Assembly (NCBI GenBank): GCA_016929905.1
Contig: JAFGHX010000189.1
Location: forward strand, 1 to 52,862
Length of the DNA: 52,862 nucleotides
Source: Kiritimatiellia bacterium
GTDB lineage: Bacteria > Verrucomicrobiota > Kiritimatiellia > JAFGHX01
Direction of reading: 5' to 3'
Shown: one piece after another, positions 41,748 to 50,335 of the stretch
Layout: every line of letters starts with the position of its first letter
How positions within the stretch are numbered: position 1 is the stretch's first letter
The notes under the pieces: generated by a model
What the model saw: the letters and a program-made list of their open reading frames with translations, nothing else
Databases searched by the model: none
What the model was told of the DNA's origin: nothing
Program-made: the position numbers and the translations under genes

Positions 41748-41779
41748 CTTTCGCGTCCCTTTCGCGTCTTTTCGCGGGC
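41748..41779 (+). repeat. TTTCGCG triad repeat (family B), copy 2
   Basis: Three units with CTTTCGCGTC-like cores end in CGGGC. It is the second copy of the element at 191-221, and is found in the same spacer as the long inverted repeat. Confidence 0.65.
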
Positions 41780-41810
41780 CGCTCTGCTCTTCGTCGACTG
41801 GCGTTACGGG

Positions 41811-42770
<960 letters not shown>

Positions 42771-42771
42771 T

Positions 42772-42805
42772 CAGAAGTCGAAAGTCTGAAGGTCGAAAGT
42801 CGCAG
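42772..42805 (+). repeat. Heptamer array (GAAAGTC/GAAGGTC type), short copy
   Basis: Four units around GAAAGTC occur just upstream of the GDP-fucose synthase start. They are the same heptamer family as the arrays at 42881 and 42961. Confidence 0.65.
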
Positions 42806-42880
42806 AGGCCGACCGCCGCCCCGCGAATCCCGTACAGTCTAGCGTGCAAATGCCTGTTGGCCAGCCTGAAATCCGCCGGG

Positions 42881-42995
42881 GCGAAGTCCAAGGTCGAAGG
42901 TCAGAAGGTCGAAGGTCCCGGGTTCCGAGAGTCTGCTCCCACATCCGGAGCGTCCGACGCGACCTTCGACTTTCAGACCTTTGACTTTCGACTCT
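42881..42995. repeat. Inverted pair of GAAGGTC heptamer arrays
   Basis: A plus-oriented array (42881-42917) and a minus-oriented array (42961-42995) of GAAGGTC/GAAAGTC units face each other across 43 bases. Their complementarity allows a stem of roughly 35 imperfect pairs. The pair lies immediately after the stop of the GbsR/MarR gene. Confidence 0.72.
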
Positions 42996-42999
42996 CCCT

Positions 43000-43524
43000 C
43001 TACTTGAGCAACAGCCGCAGGATGTCGCTCTCCCACAGCCCCTTCGCCTTCTTCTGGAAGGCAAGCAGCTTCTGCAGGCGCTGGCGCAGAAACTTGACGT
43101 CGTCGGTCGGGGCGTCCTTGGCGACGGCGCCGTTGTCGAGCTCCGAGCGCAGTTCGTCGAGGAAATCGGCGGCGCTCAGCATCTTGGTGCCGATCGTATC
43201 GAGGATAGCTTTGCGGATGATCTTGCCGAAATCGTCGCGGGCCTGGTAGTAGTCCTTCCGATCGCCCTTCACCCAGATGCGCTCCAGCGCGCCCCACTGC
43301 TCCAACTGGCGCACGCCCATGCTGGCGCTGCCCTTGCTGATCCCCAACGCGGCCGTCAGATCGTCCAGCGTCATCGGCGACGGACTCAGATACACCGCGC
43401 CGAATATCTGCCCCACGCTTCGGCCCAGCCCGAACGACTGCGTGAACCGGCCCGCCGCCTCGATCAGACGCGGGACCAGCGCATGATCGACCGGCGCGGC
43501 ACTGCGGTCATGGTTGTTCGACAT
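43000..43524 (-). CDS. GbsR/MarR-family transcriptional regulator
   Basis: The 174-residue winged-helix protein has LTAALGISKGSASMGVRQLEQWGALERIWVKGDRKDYYQA as the recognition helix and wing. An N-terminal helix pair (VPRLIEAAGRFTQSFGLGRSVGQIFGAVYLS) precedes it. The C-terminal part is a helical dimerisation tail. GbsR regulators act as repressors that answer osmotic or envelope signals. As the first gene upstream of the polysaccharide cluster it may control the cluster and itself. Its upstream region holds a heptamer array and a dyad that could be its operator (43752-43771). Confidence 0.85.
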   Translation of the reverse strand: MSNNHDRSAAPVDHALVPRLIEAAGRFTQSFGLGRSVGQIFGAVYLSPSPMTLDDLTAALGISKGSASMGVRQLEQWGALERIWVKGDRKDYYQARDDFGKIIRKAILDTIGTKMLSAADFLDELRSELDNGAVAKDAPTDDVKFLRQRLQKLLAFQKKAKGLWESDILRLLLK

Positions 43525-43537
43525 CGGCTGGTGCGGA

Positions 43538-43600
43538 GGTGTCGGGTGTCAGGTGTCAGGTGTCGGGTGTCGGGTGTCAGGTGTCGGGTGTCGGGTGTCA
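43538..43600. repeat. Perfect-length heptamer tandem array (GGTGTCG/GGTGTCA, 9 units)
   Basis: Exactly nine heptamers, each GGTGTCG or GGTGTCA, occupy 63 bp directly upstream (14 nt) of the GbsR-like start codon. They sit in the leader of its predicted transcript. Slippage would change the leader length in steps of 7 nt. Confidence 0.85.
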
Positions 43601-43751
43601 GAGGGGGACGTGATTGATTGTCCGGCAGTTTCTCGAAGCCGACCGAAAGGCCCGTCGCCGAACACCGAACAACAGATAACGGCCCGCGAAACCGCCCGGA
43701 CTCCGTCCCCGTGGATTATGCAGGCGAATGCACTCCATCTGGCATGTATTT

Positions 43752-43796
43752 CGTTCAATATGTTTTGAACGTAATGTTTTTCGAGCGTGTGGTCAA
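43752..43796 (-). promoter_or_regulatory. Putative promoter and dyad operator of the GbsR-like gene
   Basis: CGTTCAA (43752-43758) and TTGAACG (43765-43771) form a perfect 7-bp inverted repeat with a 6-nt AT-rich spacer in otherwise GC-rich DNA. On the minus strand TTGACC (43796-43791) and TACGTT (43773-43768) are 17 bp apart, so the dyad covers the -10 element. A winged-helix dimer could bind here, giving autoregulation. The leader to the gene would be about 235 nt. Confidence 0.5.
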
Positions 43797-43863
43797 GGAG
43801 AAATTCAGGGCTTCGGCGTACGTTCCGGAGGTCGCTCCATGGACGCCGTCGGCTCGCAGTGCT

Positions 43864-44014
43864 CCCGGCTCGCGAGGACGCTCGCCCTCCATCGTGTTCA
43901 GCATGCCAGGCCAATGAGGGGGCCTGGCTGTGCCGAGCCGCCTCATCAGAGCGGCACCCTCCACGCGTGAGAACCTGCGACGGGACTGGAGGGCGAGCGT
44001 CCTCGCGAGCCGGG
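43864..44014. mobile_element. Small palindromic element with perfect 28-bp inverted arms
   Basis: The arms 43864-43891 and 43987-44014 are perfectly complementary (28 of 28). They enclose 95 bases that contain a second perfect hairpin (GCCAGGCC at 43905-43912, GGCCTGGC at 43921-43928). It has no coding capacity. The arm core is GGCTCGCGAGGACGCTCGCC. Its size and terminal inverted repeats fit a MITE or REP-type doublet (REPIN-like). It is located between the ribF stop and the GbsR promoter. Confidence 0.7.
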
Positions 44015-44068
44015 CCTTCGAACCCGCCCGGTACGCATCCCGCCATGCCGGAATGCTGGAGCGGACGA

Positions 44069-44091
44069 CGGATCACGGACTACGCATCACT
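44069..44091 (+). repeat. Short heptamer array (ACGGATC type)
   Basis: Three units ACGGATC, ACGGACT, ACGCATC end over the ribF stop codon (44087-44089). It is a further heptamer family, different in sequence from the others but of the same unit length. Confidence 0.55.
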
Positions 44092-45019
44092 GCGCGAGCA
44101 TCCGTCGGGCCTTCCGGACATCCCTCGCGATCTGGCGTTTGAGGTGGTCGACGTCGCAGAATCGGTGTTCATTTCGGAGGCGCGCGGCAAAGGAGATCTC
44201 GATATCCTGTCCGTCGAGGGATTGGGAGAAATCCAGCAGATGGATCTCGATCGACGGTTTGGCGTCATCTGCCCGCACGACGGTGGGGCAGGTGCCGACA
44301 TTGACGACGCCGACGAGCCGCCGGCCGTCAATCCGGGCGTGGGCGGCGTACACCCCGAACGGCGGCCAGACTTCGTTGTGCGGGTCCAGGTTGGCGGTCG
44401 GGTACCCGATTCGCGTTCCCAGATGCCGGCCCCGCACGACGGTGCCGAGGATGCTGAAGTCCCGGCCCAGCATGCCCTTGGCTTCCCGAAGGCTGCCCTC
44501 TTGAACCGCCGTCCGGATTCGCGTGCTCGAGATGGGGCTGCCCCGCCACAGTTCCGGGCTCACGACGCTGACGCGTACGCCCGTCCCGGCGGCCTGCTTC
44601 TTGAGCAGGGCCGGAGTGCCGCGCCGGTTCCTGCCGAACCGCCAGTCTTGTCCTGCGAAGATGTGTTTGAGGGTGCGGGCGTTGGCCAGCAACCGGCCCA
44701 CGAACCGCTCCGGTTCCTCGCCGGCCAGTTCGCGCGTGAACGGCAGGACGAGGCAGCCGTCTACGCCGGCCTGTTGGAGCAGCTTCAGTTTGTGCGCCGT
44801 GGACGTGAGCAAGCGGGGCGCATTTTCCGGATCGAGTACCCGCTGCGGGTGCGTATCGAAGGTCAATACCCAGGTCTGTCCCCCTCGACGGCGGGCGGCC
44901 CCCTCGCACCGGGCGATGACCCGCCGGTGCCCTCTGTGCACGCCGTCGAAGAAGCCGAGTGCCAGGAAGATGCCGCGGCGTTCACGGCGGAGCTTCGTGA
45001 TATCGTTCAGTATTCGCAT
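44087..45019 (-). CDS. ribF: Bifunctional riboflavin kinase/FMN adenylyltransferase
   Basis: The 310-residue enzyme starts MRILNDITKLRRERRG. It converts riboflavin to FMN and then FAD. The N-terminal adenylyltransferase has GFFDGVHRGHRRVI (HxGH-like nucleotidyltransferase motif) and AGQDWRFGRNRRGT. The C-terminal kinase has GRHLGTRIGYPTANL, GVVNVGTCPTV and EIHLLDF. A 17-codon longer start (45070) is possible but not conserved. It is the last gene of the nusA-infB-rbfA-truB-ribF order, a common arrangement. The downstream spacer is full of repeats. Confidence 0.93.
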   Translation of the reverse strand: MRILNDITKLRRERRGIFLALGFFDGVHRGHRRVIARCEGAARRRGGQTWVLTFDTHPQRVLDPENAPRLLTSTAHKLKLLQQAGVDGCLVLPFTRELAGEEPERFVGRLLANARTLKHIFAGQDWRFGRNRRGTPALLKKQAAGTGVRVSVVSPELWRGSPISSTRIRTAVQEGSLREAKGMLGRDFSILGTVVRGRHLGTRIGYPTANLDPHNEVWPPFGVYAAHARIDGRRLVGVVNVGTCPTVVRADDAKPSIEIHLLDFSQSLDGQDIEISFAARLRNEHRFCDVDHLKRQIARDVRKARRMLAQ

Positions 45020-45140
45020 CGCGTGCGGGCCCTTCGGGCCCGGGTCATTGGCTCGCGGCGCTCGCGTCATGGGCGCCTGCGGCGCGTCATTTCGGCACAG
45101 GCTCAGGGTGCCACGCCCCCCTGACGGGCCGGCGGGGGCT

Positions 45141-45917
45141 CTACAGGCGCCGTATCTCGGTGACGGGGATGATCCGTGGCAGCAGATCCTCGCGCGTCAT
45201 CTCGCGGAGTTGCTCGACCGGCAGCGCGTCGTCGACGTGCAGGCCGCCCGAACGCATGCGGCGAAGCTGCGCAAGGTGCGCACCGCAGCCCAGTTTCTCC
45301 CCGATATCGGCGCAGATCGTGCGCACGTAGGTTCCCTTCGTGCAGCGCAGCCGGAAGAAGACCTGCGGCGGGTCGAACTCGAGCAGGTCGAACTCGTACA
45401 CATGGATGAGTTTCGGTTTCCGTTCCACGGTCTTGCCCTTGCGCGCCAGCTTGTAGAGCGGGACCCCGTCTTTCTTGACCGCCGAGACCATGGGCGGGGT
45501 TTGCATGATATCGCCGAGGAACTTCGCCATCTCCTCCTCGACGCGCGCCCGGGTTATGCCGCTGCAGTCCCCCTCGCGGATCACCTTGCCCTGCGCGTCC
45601 TGCGAGTCGGTCGCCACCCCGAGATGCATGTGCCCTTCGTAGGTCTTGTCGGCGTTCATGAACGTCTCGGACAGCTTCGTGCCGCGCCCCAGCAGCAGGA
45701 CGAGCAGGCCGGTCGCCTGCGGATCGAGGGTGCCGCCGTGCCCGACCTTCTTGAACCGGAACCGCCGGCGCATGAGGTCGACGATGTCGTGCGAGGTCGG
45801 CCCGGCCGGCTTGTCAACCGGCAGCACGCCGTCGAACGGATCCAACGCGCGCGGCGGCGCGGGCGGGCCGGCGCGTCGCATCGGCGACGGTCTACTTCTG
45901 GGTGTCCACTCCTTCAT
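45141..45917 (-). CDS. truB: tRNA pseudouridine-55 synthase
   Basis: The protein is 258 residues long (246 if started at ATG 45881). It has VDKPAGPTSHDIVDLMRRRF, then the catalytic Asp in GHGGTLDPQATGLLVLLLGRGTKL and YEGHMHLGVATDSQDAQGK. KGTYVRTICADIGEKLGCGAHLAQLRR completes the TruB core. It makes pseudouridine at U55 of most tRNAs. The short form starts 11 bases after the rbfA stop; the long form overlaps rbfA by 26 nt. Neither start has a clear ribosome-binding site. The gene lies between rbfA and ribF as usual. Confidence 0.94.
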   Translation of the reverse strand: MKEWTPRSRPSPMRRAGPPAPPRALDPFDGVLPVDKPAGPTSHDIVDLMRRRFRFKKVGHGGTLDPQATGLLVLLLGRGTKLSETFMNADKTYEGHMHLGVATDSQDAQGKVIREGDCSGITRARVEEEMAKFLGDIMQTPPMVSAVKKDGVPLYKLARKGKTVERKPKLIHVYEFDLLEFDPPQVFFRLRCTKGTYVRTICADIGEKLGCGAHLAQLRRMRSGGLHVDDALPVEQLREMTREDLLPRIIPVTEIRRL

Positions 45918-46308
45918 CGGGATTCGACGCTTCCGCCGGTTGATCGGCCATCGCCGGGTCCGCCGCCTCCATCTCCGAGATGAGGGCCAGGACCCGATCG
46001 CCTTCTTCCAGGGAGGTATCCAACTCGAACGTGAGCCGGGGCGTGTACTTCAGAATGACGTTCCGGCTCATCTCGCTCTGGATCTTCGCGTGGTTGCGCT
46101 GCAACACGTTCAGAATGTGCGGTCGCTCCGATTCGTGGTCGCGGATCGAGATCAGGACCCGCGCGTTGCGCAGATTGCTGCTCGTGATCACCTGGTTGAC
46201 GGTAACCGCGGAAGAGTCGAGCCCGCTCTTGCTCGCGAGCCGGAAGACGAGCTCGGCGATCTCGCGCCGGAGCAATTCGTTCACGCGTTTCAGTCGGTCA
46301 GCCTTCAT
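45892..46308 (-). CDS. rbfA: Ribosome-binding factor A
   Basis: The 138-residue protein starts MKADRLKRVNELLRREIAEL. It has the RbfA KH-type fold with VTVNQVITSSNLRNARVLISIRD, NVILKYTPRLTFELDTSLEEGDRVLALI and an acidic, Ala-rich tail. It matures the 5' end of 16S rRNA on the 30S subunit. The upstream open frame (62 further codons) is not conserved. The chosen ATG has only a weak GGGGTG before it. Order and strand fit the infB-rbfA-truB operon, with a 210-nt spacer to infB that contains a large hairpin. Confidence 0.88.
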   Translation of the reverse strand: MKADRLKRVNELLRREIAELVFRLASKSGLDSSAVTVNQVITSSNLRNARVLISIRDHESERPHILNVLQRNHAKIQSEMSRNVILKYTPRLTFELDTSLEEGDRVLALISEMEAADPAMADQPAEASNPDEGVDTQK

Positions 46309-46408
46309 CGCGCACCCCACGTGAATGCAGGCGAACGGATCACCAGGCGCCATAGCCGCAAAAAGGCACAAGCGGCACGTGCCGCGCGCTTGGTACGGCT
46401 CATATGTC

Positions 46409-46450
46409 GTGCGAATCGGCCCCGCACGTGCGTGCGGTCCCGATTCGCAC
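46409..46450. repeat. 42-bp hairpin between infB and rbfA
   Basis: Perfect 11-bp arms (GTGCGAATCGG at 46409-46419, CCGATTCGCAC at 46440-46450) extend inward with few mismatches, so the whole stretch is nearly palindromic. There is no T-run. It may be an RNA processing or mRNA-stability hairpin, or a REP-like element; it lies inside a housekeeping operon. Confidence 0.6.
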
Positions 46451-46518
46451 AACGTTGCCCTTCTCACATAACCGGTTTGGGGCCGTGACGACATCGGCGG
46501 CGCGAGGGCAGGGCGGGG

Positions 46519-48630
46519 TCAGAGCTTCTGGGCGATCTTCTCGACGTCGTACATCTCGATGATATCGCCCTCGCTGAAATCGGAGAAATTGTCCAGCCGG
46601 ATGCCGCATTCCTGTCCCTCTCTCACCTCGCTGACGCTGTTCTGGAAATGCTTGAGCGAGACAATGGCGCCCTCGTAGCGCACGTCGTCGCCCCGTTTCA
46701 GCCGCGCCCGGCACCCGGCCGTTACGCGCCCGTCGGAGACCAGGCATCCGGCCACCTTCCCGGCTTTCGAGATATCGAACACCTGCTTGATGGCGACGTG
46801 CCCGATGACGCGTTCGCGCAGTTCGGGCCCGAGCATGCCGGTCATGCTTTCACGGATTTCGTCGATCAGTTCGTAGATCACGCTGTGCAGGCGGATGTCG
46901 ACGCCCTCGCGCTTGGCCGCCGCATCGACGCTCCCGTCCTTGGCCACATGGAAGCCCAGCACGACGGCATTGGACGCGCTGGCCAACATGACGTCGTTGA
47001 CGTTGATGTTGCCGACGTCGCTCATGATGATGGAAAGCGAAATCTTGTCGCTCTGGATCTCCTTCAGCGCGTGCTCGATCGCCTCGAGCGAGCCGCGCAC
47101 GTCGGTCTTGAGGATCACCCGCAGCTCGAGCTTGCCGGCGTCTTTCACCTCCTGGTACAGGTCTTCGAGCGACATGCGTTTCTGGAGCGGGCCCTGCTGC
47201 TGGCCCGCACGGCTCTGCTGGCGTGAATCCGCAACGCCGCGCGCGATCTTGTCGGTGGCGCATACGCGGAACTCTTCGCTGGCCTCCGGCACGCCGGAGA
47301 GCCCCAGACACTTGACCGGCATCGACGGGCCGGCGCTTCGGACCATGTTGCCGTGGTCGTTGATCAGCGCACGGACACGGCCCCAGTACGCGCCGCAGAA
47401 GACGGCATCGCCCACGTTGAGCGTGCCGTTCTTCACGAGCAGATGCGCCGTCGGGCCCATGCCCGGCTCGAGCTGCGCCTCGACCACGTAGCCGCGTGCC
47501 CGGCGCTTGGGATTCGCCTTCAGCTCCAATATCTCGGCCTGCAGCAGGATCATCTCGAGCAGGTGGTCGATGCCGTCGCCCGTCTGCGCGCTGACCTGGC
47601 AGCAGATCGTCTGCCCGCCGTAGTCCTCCGGCGTCAATTCCAGTTCGACCAGTTGCTGAATGACACGGTTGACGTTCGCCGTGGGCAGGTCGATCTTGTT
47701 CACGGCCACCATGATCGCCACGTTCGCCGCCCGCGCGTGCGCCAGCGCTTCACGGGTCTGCGGCATGACCCCGTCGTCGGCCGCGATCACGATGACCGCG
47801 ATGTCCGTCAGGTTCGCGCCGCGCGCGCGCATGGCCGTGAACGCCGCGTGGCCGGGCGTGTCCAGGAACGTGATCGGCTGGCCGTCGACCTCGATGGTAT
47901 AGGCGCCGATATGCTGCGTGATGCCGCCCGACTCGTCCTCGACGACCGCCGTCTTGCGGATCCGGTCCAGCAACGAGGTCTTGCCGTGGTCGACGTGACC
48001 GAGAAACGTGACGACGGCCGCCCTGGGCATCAGGTCTTCCGGCCGGTCCGGCTCCTCGTCCTCTTCTTCGAATGCTTTCTTCTTGATCACGGGCCGATGC
48101 TCGGCCGTGCGTTTCTCGTGCTCGAACACGAACCCGTGCTTCTCCACCACCTTCTGCGCGATCTTCGGATCGAGCCGTTCGTTGATGGAGGCGAAAATGT
48201 TCATGGTCATCAGCTCGGAAATGAGCTGGTTGGGCCGCATCCCAAGCTGTTCGGCCAGTTCCCGCACGATGACCGCGCCCCGCACCCGGATGGTCTTGTC
48301 GGTACGGGCGACCGTCGCCTTTTCCGCCGGCGGCTCCGCCACGGCCGCCGCGGCCGGCTTCGGCTTGGCCGGCGGCGCGGCTTGCTTGGCCTTTGCCGGT
48401 TGCTTCTGCTCCGGCGGGGGGGCGGCCGGTGTCGGCGCCGGCTTCTTCGGCTCCGCCGCCGGTGCCGGCGCGACGGGGGCGGGCGCACCGAGTTGGGCCC
48501 GGACTCGCTCGACGGCCGTTTCGTCAAGAGCACTCATGTGGTTCTTGACATCGACGTCCATGCCGCGCAGCCGCGCGAGCAACTCCTTGCTCGACAGCCC
48601 CAGTTCTTTGGCCAGCTCGTGAACTCTCAT
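46519..48630 (-). CDS. infB: Translation initiation factor IF-2
   Basis: The 703-residue GTPase starts [18 protein letters not shown] (IF2_N). An Ala/Pro/Lys-rich linker follows, then a second IF2_N-like segment ([22 protein letters not shown]). The G domain has [19 protein letters not shown] (G1), [16 protein letters not shown] (G3) and NKIDLP (G4). Domains II-IV end in [33 protein letters not shown]. It places fMet-tRNA on the 30S subunit. The N-terminal region is of moderate length. It is 13 nt after nusA in the same direction. Confidence 0.96.
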   Translation of the reverse strand: MRVHELAKELGLSSKELLARLRGMDVDVKNHMSALDETAVERVRAQLGAPAPVAPAPAAEPKKPAPTPAAPPPEQKQPAKAKQAAPPAKPKPAAAAVAEPPAEKATVARTDKTIRVRGAVIVRELAEQLGMRPNQLISELMTMNIFASINERLDPKIAQKVVEKHGFVFEHEKRTAEHRPVIKKKAFEEEDEEPDRPEDLMPRAAVVTFLGHVDHGKTSLLDRIRKTAVVEDESGGITQHIGAYTIEVDGQPITFLDTPGHAAFTAMRARGANLTDIAVIVIAADDGVMPQTREALAHARAANVAIMVAVNKIDLPTANVNRVIQQLVELELTPEDYGGQTICCQVSAQTGDGIDHLLEMILLQAEILELKANPKRRARGYVVEAQLEPGMGPTAHLLVKNGTLNVGDAVFCGAYWGRVRALINDHGNMVRSAGPSMPVKCLGLSGVPEASEEFRVCATDKIARGVADSRQQSRAGQQQGPLQKRMSLEDLYQEVKDAGKLELRVILKTDVRGSLEAIEHALKEIQSDKISLSIIMSDVGNINVNDVMLASASNAVVLGFHVAKDGSVDAAAKREGVDIRLHSVIYELIDEIRESMTGMLGPELRERVIGHVAIKQVFDISKAGKVAGCLVSDGRVTAGCRARLKRGDDVRYEGAIVSLKHFQNSVSEVREGQECGIRLDNFSDFSEGDIIEMYDVEKIAQKL

Positions 48631-48643
48631 AGTGCCGTCCCGA

Positions 48644-49903
48644 TCACTGTTCCGCCGGCTCCTCCTGCGTGGCCGACGCGGCGTCATGCACCGCCTTCGC
48701 CGTCGCCTCGTCGAACCCGGCGATCTCCGTCAAATCGCTGATCTCGGCCGCGACGATGCCTTCGACGGTCAGGAACCCGCTCTTGACGAGTTTCTCGGCG
48801 TCATCCCGCGATATCCCGTCAACCGTCGCAAGGTCCCGTATCGCTTTGGCCACCTTCTCCTCGAAGCTGATGTCCGCTTCGTCCTTCTGAATGTCGATCT
48901 TCCAGCCCGTCAGCTTCGCCGTCAGCCGCGCATTCTGGCCCCGCTTGCCGATGGCCAGCGAGAGCTGGTCGGCATCCGCAATGACCTTGATGGTGTTGGC
49001 CTTGTTTTCGTCTATCATCACCTTCGCCAGCTTCGCCGGGGCAAGCGCGTTGGTCACGTAGGTCTTGACGTCTTCGTTCCAGCGCACGATGTCGATCTTT
49101 TCGCCGGAGAGCTCGCGCACAATGTTGTTCACGCGGATGCCGCGCATCCCCACGCACGCGCCTACCGGGTCGACCTTCGCGTCGTGCGAGACCACGGCGA
49201 TCTTGCTCCGGAACCCCGCTTCCCGTGCGATGCCCTTGATCTCCACCGTTCCGTCCGCGATCTCCGAGACTTCCAGCTCGAACAGCCGCCGCACGAAGTC
49301 CGGGTGGCTGCGCGTGAGCACGATCATCGGGCCGCCGCCCACGCCCTGCACGTTCAGGACCAGCGCCCGTACGCGGTCGCCGACCTGATATTCCTCGGTG
49401 GGGACCCGTTCTTTGCCCGGCAGCATCGCCTCGGCCCGGCCAAGATCAATGACGATGTCGCCCCGCTCAAAACGCCGGACCGCGCCGCTCACAATGTCGC
49501 CGACCCGGTCCTTGTATTCCTTATAGACCAGGTCCTTCTCGGCTTTGCGGATCTTCTGGAGGATGGCCTGCTTGGCCGTCTGCGCCGCGATGCGCCCGAA
49601 GTTCTTCGGCGTGACCTCGATCTCCACCTCGTCCCCGAGCTGGGCGTCCGGCTTGATCTTCCGCGCGTTGGTCAGGCTGATCTCATGCTGCTTCGAGCGC
49701 ACGCGCTCGACCACCGCCACCTTGGCCAGCGCTTTGATGTCGCAGGTCTTGCGGTCGATCTCGATGCGAAGATCGTGTGCCGGCCCCACGCTCTTCTTGG
49801 AAGCCGACAGCAGCGCAGACTCCATCGCCTGGAACAGGACTTCGCGGTCGATGCCGCGCTCCTTCTCCATGTAGTCCAGGACCGCTTGAAGCTCCGCATT
49901 CAT
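48644..49903 (-). CDS. nusA: Transcription elongation/termination factor NusA
   Basis: The 419-residue protein starts MNAELQAVLDYMEKERGID. It has the N-terminal RNAP-binding domain, an S1 domain (GDIVSGAVRRFERGDIVIDLGRAEAMLPGKE) and two KH domains (DPVGACVGMRGIRVNNIVRELSGEKIDIVRW and LSLAIGKRGQNARLTAKLTGWKIDI). A C-terminal helix-hairpin-helix segment (LVKSGFLTVEGIVAAEISDLTEIAGFDEATAKAVHDAA) closes it. The start with 23 fewer codons than the open frame is conserved. No rimP gene precedes it. A consensus promoter and leader hairpin lie upstream. Confidence 0.95.
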   Translation of the reverse strand: MNAELQAVLDYMEKERGIDREVLFQAMESALLSASKKSVGPAHDLRIEIDRKTCDIKALAKVAVVERVRSKQHEISLTNARKIKPDAQLGDEVEIEVTPKNFGRIAAQTAKQAILQKIRKAEKDLVYKEYKDRVGDIVSGAVRRFERGDIVIDLGRAEAMLPGKERVPTEEYQVGDRVRALVLNVQGVGGGPMIVLTRSHPDFVRRLFELEVSEIADGTVEIKGIAREAGFRSKIAVVSHDAKVDPVGACVGMRGIRVNNIVRELSGEKIDIVRWNEDVKTYVTNALAPAKLAKVMIDENKANTIKVIADADQLSLAIGKRGQNARLTAKLTGWKIDIQKDEADISFEEKVAKAIRDLATVDGISRDDAEKLVKSGFLTVEGIVAAEISDLTEIAGFDEATAKAVHDAASATQEEPAEQ

Positions 49904-50079
49904 GCCCGGCTCCCGGCAGCGATTCAGACTCCCGCCACGCGCCGCAGGGCGCACAGTTTCCGGCGCTGCCACCTACTCGCTCGCTTCGGTGCAAAAGCTC
50001 TCTTCCCTCGTGCGCGACGCGCACTTCAGGAACCCGTCGCCTTCCGGCGCCAGCCCGAACCCGACAGGTTCCTAGGCAC
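49904..50079 (-). other. Long untranslated leader of nusA
   Basis: The predicted transcript from the promoter at 50145 has about 235 nt before the nusA ATG. These bases contain GC-rich repeats but no recognisable rimP or other ORF. The segment may hold structure that works with the hairpin at 50080-50107. Confidence 0.45.
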
Positions 50080-50107
50080 AAAAGAGTGGGTTGGTACCCA
50101 CTCTTTT
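50080..50107. terminator. Perfect 12-bp hairpin with A/T tails (leader attenuator or bidirectional terminator)
   Basis: AAAAGAGTGGGT (50080-50091) and ACCCACTCTTTT (50096-50107) are perfectly complementary with a 4-nt loop. On either strand the stem ends in TTTT, so it works as an intrinsic terminator in both directions. On the minus strand it lies about 31-58 nt into the predicted nusA transcript, in an attenuator position. Confidence 0.8.
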
Positions 50108-50144
50108 CAACAGCCTCGCGTACCTGAAATGTAGGCGAAAAAGA

Positions 50145-50173
50145 ACTATACACACCGGATTCCGGCGAGTCAA
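50145..50173 (-). promoter_or_regulatory. Sigma70-type promoter of the nusA operon
   Basis: On the minus strand TTGACT (50173-50168) and TATAGT (50150-50145) are separated by 17 bp, near-consensus in both boxes. It sits about 240 bp upstream of the nusA ATG. It is divergent from the TPR gene at 50336. Confidence 0.82.
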
Positions 50174-50335
50174 ATACCATTTTCAAGTTTTTCGCCTCGT
50201 CGTTCCGGCGGCGCGGCGAAGAAGCGCGGGGCGTTGCATTCATCCGTGTTTCCGGCCATAATGCGCCCGGTTCGAGCCGGGGAAACCCCTGCGCTACGGC
50301 CGGTGGTTGGCCTCGCCGTCGAAGGGGAAGGCAAC

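Noticed and set aside
43538..43600. Heptamer array as a CRISPR array
   Set aside because: Units are contiguous heptamers without spacers and no cas genes are present.
43549..44076. Open frame across the GGTGTCR array and the palindromic element
   Set aside because: The translation is repeat-derived (RHPTPDT units) and spans a predicted promoter and operator.
47353..48741. Long plus-strand open frame opposite infB
   Set aside because: It mirrors the IF-2 gene, which has all G motifs. The mirror frame has no family features.
50080..50107. Hairpin as a tRNA or riboswitch part
   Set aside because: It is a simple perfect stem with a 4-nt loop and T-run, without cloverleaf or conserved aptamer sequence.
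49904..50335. A rimP gene upstream of nusA
   Set aside because: The usual rimP position has only repeat-like, non-conserved sequence and a promoter. I could not find its domain in any frame.
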